DNA of 64,000 nucleotides. Source: Hemerocallis citrina (Eukaryota > Streptophyta > Magnoliopsida > Asparagales > Asphodelaceae). Positions 55,045 through 64,000 of this stretch are shown one piece after another. The stretch covers positions 112,300,220 to 112,364,219 of the forward strand of contig CM030368.1 of NCBI GenBank assembly GCA_017893485.1. The letters are read 5' to 3'. A program made the position numbers and the translations under genes. The notes beneath the pieces are model-generated. The model was not told the DNA's origin and did no database searches. It worked only from the letters and a program-made list of their open reading frames with translations. The first letter of the stretch is position 1, and every line of letters begins with the position of its first letter.

Positions 55045-58000
55045 CAAGAACCTTGTTTTTACAAATACGTATTTTCTGTATTTAAAATTTTTCTAAATTC
55101 TTTTTTTCCGTTTTCAAATTCTTTTTGATAAAATGTATTGTTGGATCTTCTGTTAAAGTCTATTTTTAATCAATAATTTTATTTGTAACTAGCTTCAAAT
55201 AATTTTTATATTGTAATACAAAGCTTGTTATTATTTTTATTATGACTTTGATTATTATGGATATTATTTACTATTATTTTTATTAAACTTATCGTTTATA
55301 AAATTTTTGGAAGCCTATATATCGTAATCTACATTGTATTTTTATTAGAGTATGGATTTTATATATACCATTTTATTTAATTAAATAATATGTAATATTA
55401 TTTTGCTCCTTATCATATTTTGGTTCGATTCAAATACAGTCTTGATCTTTTTGTGAGGTCCTACATTCTATTATATTTAGTAGTGTCTGAGTATTACATT
55501 GATCCATACAAATTGATTAATTGTGTTACTATATTATTTATTCATTTATTTATTCATTATTAAACCCTATACCCATTATCTTATTGGATTTAATACCCAA
55601 TACCCAATAACCCTATACCCATAAATACTGGTTTAAACCGTAATCACTCTCTTAATTAAATCTTAGCCGTCATCTATACCACCATAGTGTGCAACCCCCA
55701 AAACCACTGTTCATCCTCCACCTTCCTCATCTGCTTCCTCTACACCCATCCCAGCACACCACCGAGCTCCCTGCTACCTTCGTCGACCTCGCAGCATCCT
55801 CGCCTTCACCGCCCCCTCATCCTCGTCTCCATCTCCTCATACCGCCGTCCAGCACTCGAGCTCTTCACCATCCCCGTCGAGTTCCCCTCATTCATCCCTT
55901 CTCCGTGATGCCCCCTATCACTGACTGCCATTGCGTCACCTCGACAGTGCACCCCATTAACCTCCTCATTTACCCCGTCGCCTGTAGCCCTTGTACTTAC
56001 CATCGCCAACCCCGAGCATCTAATCTAGTCGCCTCTCCTCCTCCTATGTTCTCCCACTGAAATAGAGCAATGCCAACATCCCCTGCAACCACCTCCACCA
56101 GTGCTTGCAACTCGACCCCGGTTGTCTCTAACCCGCTCGTCGATAGCCCCTCAGTCAGCCACCATTGCCAATGTTGCTGCTGTCTTTGACTGCTCCTCGC
56201 AGTGCCTCACCATCACTGCATCATCCAGTCGTCGTCTGCCATCAAACTAGAGCCAAATAATTTGCTGTTGATGTTGGTTTTGCCACTTTGAATCTCAGCC
56301 GCCCGATTAATCAGCATCAGCCCTAGACCAGATCTTGGCATCCGTTCCGATCGTGATCGTGATCATCTCACCCAGATTCGGTGTTCGTGTGTTCGTGATT
56401 GGTTCGTGATTTGTTCGCTTGTGTTCGTGCCCGGGAATCTGTTCCCGTTATTCTCGCTTTTTACATCGTTTCCGTCGTCGACTATATGGCAAGTAACTTG
56501 TATAATTTTCCGTTGCATATAAAACAACTAAATACTAACTGTAGTGTAGTCATGTTCTAGAGACAATTCTTGTGCAAAACCCCTGTTATATCTTGTATTT
56601 ATGTGTTGATCCGCCCATAGTGGTCCCTAGAAACACATACGACATCAAATTTAACTTAGATCTAGTTAATCCCTGTTTCACATATGTATATTAGTAGTGA
56701 ACCATAATATGATGTGTGAATCTTGCATGCTTGACGTGTACTGGTAGTATATTCTATTGTAGATCTGTTAAACACCCTATACCATGTTGCTTGGACGTCT
56801 AGTGTACCTTATTTCACGTTTTGTTATGATTTGGATGTGTTTCATATGATCTAGTTGATTTTATGCGTGAAGATTAATTTTTTCCTTGTTGTTACCCCGT
56901 TTTTGTTCAATATTTTAGACCCTATTAAGGTCAGTATATAAAAATTTTTTGTGAATATGAATTATAGAGAATTCTATCTACTTTCCAGAATTTTTGACAG
57001 ATCTCAGTTTCAATTTGTGAGTTGCAAGTTATTGTTGTGTTACAACAGATGTGTAGAAAATTCCAGATTCTGTTTTATATGAATTCTGTATGGTTATTTA
57101 TTTTTATACTAATGTTAAATATAATATTTTGATCCAATATTTTTTTGAATACAACTAGACTTGATTGGAATTAACCCCTAATTTTTGTGGATTTAATTGC
57201 TGACTTTCATAAACTATTCTATACTTGCAAACCACTACTACACTTGCAGAATTTTCATGTTGTTCAGTAAAGAACGTTAATTTCAACCTGATTCTGTTTG
57301 CTGTTTATAAAAACTTTGTGAATATGAGTTATATCCTACTGTATCTATTTTATCACCCTGTTGACGGATATGGATTTCGATTTATATTTTGTAATCTATT
57401 GCTGTTTTAGTGCTGCTGTGTTTATGATTTCAGACTTACAAACTTGCTGTATCCTGTTGTTTTCCTATTTTACTTGACTATTATATCTATATTAGAAAAT
57501 TATGAAAATTAATTTTCTGTTACTAAACATATTAGGAAATATCCCAGATTTTTCTTGGATTTAATCAATAAGTTTTTATGCCGTTTTCCTGTTTATGAAT
57601 ACAAACTCCTGATTTTTGGCTGAACATGTTTTCTGGATACAATTTTGTTTTGAGTCATGTTTTTGTGAAACACCATATGACTTATATATATTTCTGGATT
57701 CGGAGGAGAGTCTATTTTCCAGATTTTCTGATGAATCCAAGTTTGCATATTTGTGGCAACGGGAATCTCAGATTTGGTGCAGTACTGTCTTGCTGTCCTG
57801 AACGAGAATTTTCGTTGTCCTACCCTTTTACGAGTTGTTTTTCATCTGTACATGTTTATCTTTCAATCTGAACCTGTTACTTGTTCATGCCATGTTATTC
57901 TGACCTGTTTTTGTGACACATACTTGCCTGTTGATAATACTAACAAATAATCAAGCTGGGGTTAAGGGAAATATCTAGTAGTGGATAATATAGAAATGTG

Positions 58001-59095
58001 TACTTAGAAGGGGGCCCGTGTTTCCCACATAATTATCTGTTATCTGTTACATGTTCTTGACTATATGATACACGATTCTGTTATCTGATTTCCTGACTTC
58101 ACACTTCCCTATAGGAAGGTGTACTCAGAAGAGAATCCGTAGGTTCCATTTGTCTGTATCTGTATCTGTTATATGTTATCTGATACCTAAGCACACGGCC
58201 CTATACAGTCCACTACGAAATTTGAACGTAAAATTGTTTGATTGTAGCAACCATGTGGTAAATGGATAGGACGCATGAAGTGCTACCTAGATTGAAATAA
58301 ATACAATACTTGACACAACCTGACATCTGTTATCAATTTATCTGTTTACATGCTACCCGACATCTGTTATCTGTTTATCTATTTACATGTTACCCAACAT
58401 ATGTTATCTATTTATCTGTTTACATGCTAACTGACATCTGTTATCTATTTACCTGTTGCCATGATACTTGACATCTGTTACATATGACCTGTACCTGTTA
58501 GCACACCCGTGTTACTTGATTCTGTTTTGTGATTCATTTTGGACCTTCTGTGTTGCTCTTTCCCATATATTCTATGCTATGTTTGTTGCCGCTGTTACTC
58601 TATATCTTCTTATTTTATTCCTGTACTTGTGCCAGCACTACAAGCGGCCCATAACATGCATTGACGGGAGTTTTGTTTCCCTTTCTTTTTCTTACATTTT
58701 GTTAAATTGCAGATTATGGTGATCAGCTGCCCGATGGAGTAGGTGATCTGACTTTTTAGATGCTGGAGTTCTTTCTATTATTATTATTATTTCTTGTTGC
58801 TTATTTTGAATAAATGTATCTGTTACTTGGATTATTTTATATTGGGCAGTATGACTCGAAATTATTGACTTGTCAGATCTAATTTATTTGAGATTTATTA
58901 TGTTTTGTTTCAAGTAAATTCTGTTAGTATATTGATTCATTTATGCATGCGTGGTTGATTTCTCCTTATTATCTCCTATTTATTTCTGTGAAATGTTGTA
59001 AGGACCCTGACAGCTTATGGATGATGAAAATCATTCGCTGGACTTAGTCATGTATCCGTATTCCGTATTCTCCATTTGGGAAGCGGAGCGTGACA
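55045..59095 (+). repeat. 5' LTR of LARD-like element (about 4.05 kb)
   Basis: Direct repeat of 60246-64000. It ends GCGGAGCGTGACA at 59095, just before the primer binding site. Its first bases (caagaacctt) have lost the TG that the other copy keeps. Landmarks are cataaatac TATA-like at 55619, a CT-rich leader, a gatcgtgatcgtgatcatctc block (56348), ggcaagtaacttg (56489), and four 37-bp tandem units around gacatctgttatc (58322-58470). ORFs such as 55689-56060 are not conserved between the two copies and are not genes. Confidence 0.85.
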
Positions 59096-60245
59096 AGGTT
59101 TTTAGTGGTATCAGAGCCCAGATTTGGCTAATGTATTAGCTTGACTAATATATTAAACAGGTTTGGACTCGATCTAGGATTGGCTCAACAGTACATAAAC
59201 CATGCATAACATGAACGAATTATAATCAACTTCATCTGGATTCGAGTGTAATTCCATTCATTTTGGTTCCTTCTTATTCAATTCCATGTTTTGTTGTTTC
59301 TTTTCATCCTTTGCAGTCGTTCTCAATTATTGATTTCTTATTGGGTATGAATTCATTCTTTTCGTACCCATATCTTTCTGATTTTGGTGCCATCCATTCT
59401 TTTATTTTTCTGCTTGGTCTGTCAGTCGGCATCGCTGGACTACTTCGACTTGTCAGTAGCTTGGATCATCACCAGGAGAGGAAGTGTCATATTTTGCTCT
59501 GAGATGTGCATGTAGAGTTCCAGGATCTCAAAAAGTATTCAGAATCTGAAGTTGCCAAGAGTTCGAACTTCATGCTATCGAGATGCTTTTTAGAAGTGTC
59601 AAGGATATGGTGAGCCACAAAGTAGATTGCCGGAGCTAATGGATGCTATTGACGGAGTCTTCCCGATGAAAGTGGCGCAGCGGAAGCGTTGTGGGACCAT
59701 AACCCACAGGTCCCAGAATTCTCTTGTTGTTTCTCCTTCCCTGCATTGTTTGCTTCTTTACATCCCTTGTACTCGTCTTCATCCGTTGACTCATTGGCTG
59801 GTCTTACTCTTCCTTGACCATTGTTTCTTCTATTCCAGCTCTATCTATTTCTTCATATCTTTGCTATGTTATCTTGCAAGTCTTGTGTTACTTTTTCTTC
59901 ATTTTTGATACCAGTTACTTCTTTCTTGCATTCCATTTTGCCATCATGCACCAATTCATTATTTGATTCAATTCTTCCCTCCGCATTCTCTGTTTAATTC
60001 CAGTTCTACCTACTCCCTATCTTGGTTTGTAACTTTCCTTTTGATACTGTTTATTCTTTTTCATGCACTCCATTTGACATCATTGTTTCCCACTTCTTCC
60101 TTCTTATTCTGGTGTTCCCACCATTTCTTTTCTCTCACTCTAATTCTCTGTTTTGTTACCCTTCCCTAAGTTTGTTTTTGTATTGTCCTATATTCCGCCT
60201 AAGCAAATTTCGATGACAAAATTTTGTTGTAAGTTGGATAGGATT
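59096..60245 (+). mobile_element. Non-coding interior of the LARD-like element (1.15 kb)
   Basis: The primer binding site tggtatcagagccc (59106-59119, initiator tRNA-Met) follows the LTR after ten bases. Near the right end, aaatttcgatgacaaaattttgttgtaag (60205-60233) resembles the end of pol in Tekay/Del-type chromoviruses, followed by a degenerate purine tract. No gag or pol domain is readable between, so it was mobilised, if at all, by proteins of a coding relative. Confidence 0.8.
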
Positions 60246-63200
60246 TGTAAACCCTGTTTCCGCAAATACGTATTTTCTAAATTTAAATTTTTTATAAATT
60301 TTTTTTTTCCGCTTTCAAATTCATTTTGATAAAATGTATTGTTGGATCTTCTATTAAAGTCTATTTTTAATAAATAATTTTATTTGTAACTAGTTTCAAA
60401 TAATTTTTATATTGTAATACAAACTTTGTTATTATTATTATGATGACTTTGATTATTATGGATATTATTTATAATTATTGTTATTAAACTTATTGTTTAT
60501 AAAACTTTTGGAAGCCTATAGATTGTAATCTACATTCTATTTTTATTAGAGTCTGGAATTTATATATACCATTTTATTTAATTAAATATAATGTAATATT
60601 ATTTTGCTCCTTATCATATTTTGGTTCGATTGAAATACAGTCTTGATCTTTTTGTGAGGTCCTACATTCTATTGTATTTTGTAGTATTTGAGTATTAAAT
60701 TACTATATAATTAATTCATTTACTTATTCATTATTAAACCCTATACCCATTATCTTATTGGATTTAATACCCAATACCCAATACCCAATAACCCTATACC
60801 CTATAAATACTTGTTTAAACCCTAATCACTTACTTAATTAAACCCTAGCCGTCATCTACACCCCCTTACTGTGCAAGTCCCGAAGCCACTGTTCATCCTC
60901 CACCTTCCTCATCTTCTTCCTCTACACCCATCCCCGCCCACCAACGAACTCCCTGTCGCCTTCGTCCACCTCGCAGCATCCTTGCCTTCACCACCCTCTC
61001 ATCCTCGTCTCCATCTCCTCATCCCCATCGTCCAACACTCGAGCTCTTCACCATCCCCATTGAGTTCCCCTCAGTCATCCTTCCTCCATGATGCCCCCTG
61101 TCACTGACTGCCATTGCTTCACCTCGAAAGTGCACCCTGTCAACTTCCTCGTCTAACCCGTCGCCTGTAGCCTCTGTATTCACCATCGCTAACCTTGAGC
61201 ATCTAATCTAGTCGCCGCTCCTCCTCCTCTATTCTCCCACCGAAACAGAGCAATGCCAACATCCCCTGCAACCACCTCTGCCAGTGCGCGCAACTCGTCC
61301 ACTGTTATCTCTAACCCACTCGTCGACTGCCCCTCAGTTAGCCACCATTGCCAATGTTGCTTCTATCTTCGACTGCTCCTCGCAGTGCCTCGTCGTCGCT
61401 GCCTCGTCCAGTCGTCGTCCGCCATCGAACCAGAGCCGAAGCCTTTGTTGTTGATTTTGGTTTAGCCACTGTGAATCTCAGCTGCCTGATTCCTTCGTGA
61501 TCATGAACATCACCATCAGCTTGATCTTCTCTTGTTTGATATCAGATCTGATAATCATATCAGGACCGTCCGATCGACCGATCGTGATCGTGATTATCAT
61601 CAGCATCTGCCCTAGAACAGGTTTTAGCCGTTCGATCCGATCGTGATCGTGATCATCTCATCTAGATTCACTGTTCATGTGTTCGTGATTGGTTTGTGAT
61701 TCATTCGCTTGTGTTCATGTCCGTGAATTCGTTCCCATTTTTCTAGCTCTTTGCACTGATTCCGTTGTCAACTATAAGGCAAGTAACTTGTATAATTTTT
61801 TGTTGCATATACAAGTACTAAATACCGCCTGTAGTGTGGTCGTGTTCTAAAGACAATTCTTGTGCAAATCCCCTATTATATCTTGTCTCTATGTGTCCCG
61901 TAATCCTCCCTAGACACACACACGACATGAAATTTAACTTAGATCTAGTTAATCCCATTTTCACATATGTATGTTAGTTATGAACCATCATATGATGTGT
62001 GAATCTTGCATGCTTGACATGTACTGCTAGTATATTCTGTCGTAGATCTGTTAAACACCCTATACCATGTTGCTTGGACATCTACTATAACTTATTTCAC
62101 GATATGTTATGATTTGGATGCGTTTCATATGATCTAGTTGATTTAATGTATGAAGATTAATTCTGTCCTTGTTGTTACCCCGTTTTTGTTCTGTATTTTA
62201 GACTCTATTAAGGTCAGTATATAAAAAAAAATTTGTGAATATGAATTATAGAGAATTCTGTCTACTTTCCAGAATTTTTGACAGATCTCAGTTTCGATTT
62301 GTGAGTTGCAAGTTATTGGTGTTTTACTACAGATGTGTAGAAAATTCCATATTCTGTTTTATATGAATTCTGTATGGTTATTTATTTTTAGACTGATATT
62401 AAAGATAATATTTTGATGCAATATTTTGCTGAATACAACTAGACTTGATTGGGATTAACTCCTAATTTTTGTGGATTAATTGCTCACTTTTATAAACTAT
62501 TCTATACTTGCAAACCACTACTATACTTGCAGAATTTTCATGCTATTCAGTAAAGAACCTTAATTTCAACCAGATTCTATTTGTTGTTTATAAAAACTTT
62601 GTGAATATGAGTTGTAGCCTACAGTATCTGTTTTATCAACTTGTTGATGGATCTGGATTTCGATTTACATTTTGTAATCTATTGCTATTTTAGTGCTGCT
62701 GTGTTTATGATTTAAGATTTACAAACTTGCTGTATTCTGTTGTTTTCCTATTTTACATGACTATTCTATCTATGTTGAAAAATTATGAAACTTTATTTTC
62801 TGTTACTAAACATACTAGGAAATATCCCAGATTTTTCTTGGATTTAATCAGTAAGTTTATATGCTGTTTTCCTGTTCATGAATACAAACTCCTGATTTCT
62901 GACTGAACATGTTTTCTGGATACAATTCTGTTTTGAGTCATATTTTTGTGAAATACCATATGACTTATATATATTTAATGGATTCGGACGACAGTCTATT
63001 TTCAAAATTTTCTTACGAATCCAGGTTTGCATATTAGTAGCAACGGGAATCCCAGATTTGGTGTTGTACTGTCTTTTTGTCCTGAACCAGAATTTTCGTT
63101 GTCCTACCCTTTTACGAGTTGTCTTTTATCTGTACATGTTTATCTTTCAATCTGAACCTGTTACTTGTTTATGCCAAGTTCTTCTGCCCTGTTTTTGTGA

Positions 63201-64000
63201 TACCTACTTGCTGGCTGATAATAATAACAAATAACCAAGTCGGGGTTAAGGGAAAGATCTAGTAGTGGATAATATAGAAATGTATACTTTAAAGGGGGCC
63301 CGTGTTTCCCACATGATTATTTGTTATCTGTTACGTGTTCATGACTACATGATACACGATTCTGTTATCTGATTACCTGACTGCACACTTCCCTATAGGA
63401 AGGTGTACTCAGAAGAGAACCCACAGGTTCTATCTGTCTGTATCTGTATCTGTTATCTGTTATCTGATACCTGAGCACGCGGCCCTATACAGTCCACTAC
63501 GAAATCTAAACAAAAACTTGTTTGATTGTAGCAACCATGTGGTAAATGGATGGGACGCATGAAGTGCTACCTAGATAGAAATAAATAAAGACTTGACATA
63601 ACCTGACATCTGTTATCTGTTTATCTGTTTACATGCTACCCGACATCTGTGATCTATTTATCTATTTACATGCTACCTGACATCTCTTATCTGTTTATCT
63701 GTTTACTTGTTTCCTGACATCTGTTATCTTTTTACCTGCTTGCATGATACTTGACATTTCTTACATATGACCTGTACCTGCTAGCACACCCTGTTACTTG
63801 ATTCTGTTTTCTAATTAATGTTAGACCTTTTGTTTTGCTCTTTCCTATCTATTCTATGCTATGTTTGTTTCCGTTGTTACTCTATATCTGCTTATTTTAT
63901 TCCTGTACTTGTGCCTGCACTACAAGCGGCCCGTAACTTGTATTGACGGGAGTTTTGTTTCTCTTTCATTTTCTTCCAATTTGTTAAATTGCAGATTATG
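60246..64000 (+). repeat. 3' LTR of LARD-like element, running off the window
   Basis: Starts TGTAAACCCTGTTTCCGC and follows 55045-58720 base for base with scattered changes and small indels. A TATA box ctataaatac lies at about 60801 and five 37-bp tandem units at about 63603-63760. By comparison with the first copy about 0.3-0.4 kb is missing beyond 64000. Confidence 0.87.

Noticed and set aside
55689..56060. 123-codon Pro/Ser/His-rich ORF in the first large LTR
   Set aside because: The second LTR copy breaks the frame (only 78 codons at 60871), so it is not maintained.
59627..59908. 93-codon ORF in the LARD interior
   Set aside because: Hydrophobic chance ORF in CT-rich sequence; no gag or pol motif.

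Overview
This window is nuclear DNA from a plant, most likely a flowering plant. The evidence is the plant-restricted element lineages it carries: Tat-type Ty3/gypsy retrotransposons with antisense genes, a FAR1-type MULE, a plant mobile domain gene, PIF/Harbinger DNA, Ty1/copia, and LTR retrotransposons primed by initiator tRNA-Met. I found no convincing intact host gene, no rRNA or tRNA gene and no CRISPR array. The species cannot be read from the sequence. Nearly everything is transposable elements stacked inside one another, and almost every coding region is broken.

Layout. (1) 1-4997: a degenerate Ty1/copia pol (plus strand) ending in a 135-bp LTR. Its reverse transcriptase is split by a 3.26-kb solo LTR (108-3363, minus) with 5-bp duplication ccgag. 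(2) 5260-21764: a structurally complete 16.5-kb Tat-lineage Ty3/gypsy element on the minus strand, with LTRs of 579 and 611 bp and duplication attag. Gag-PR-RT-RH-INT runs right to left. Between integrase and 3' LTR lies a multi-exon antisense gene on the plus strand, with its own TATA box, flanked by large tandem arrays. That gene is itself hit by a 1.63-kb insertion with duplication ccagg. (3) 21770-42929: a four-deep nest. The base is a PIF/Harbinger transposon (ORF1 23254-24148, transposase 42134-42929). A copia-type solo LTR (24260-41971) sits between its two genes, a TRIM-like mini retrotransposon (25646-41871) sits in that LTR, and a 15-kb MULE (26443-41410) sits in the TRIM 3' LTR. (4) 42930-51000: a truncated second Tat-type element (minus), again with antisense genes flanked by tandem repeats, and with its RNase H deleted. 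(5) 51001-54937: a copia-type LTR start and a minus-strand large-LTR fragment. (6) 55045-64000: a LARD-like element with roughly 4-kb LTRs and a 1.15-kb non-coding interior, running off the right edge.

The MULE is the most interesting unit. It has TIRs of about 1.9 and 2.3 kb built from roughly 340-bp tandem repeats. Two convergent genes start at the inner TIR edges, as in maize MuDR: a FAR1/FHY3-like transposase on the left and, in the mudrB position, a plant mobile domain (PMD, MAIN-like) gene on the right. Between them lie three clusters of palindromic AACCCGTTA-type motifs that also occur in the TIRs, a 507-bp inverted repeat, a telomere-like repeat field and a 0.4-kb direct duplication. 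Both genes carry in-frame stops with no frameshift that I noticed, as expected for decay by point mutation of a silenced element.
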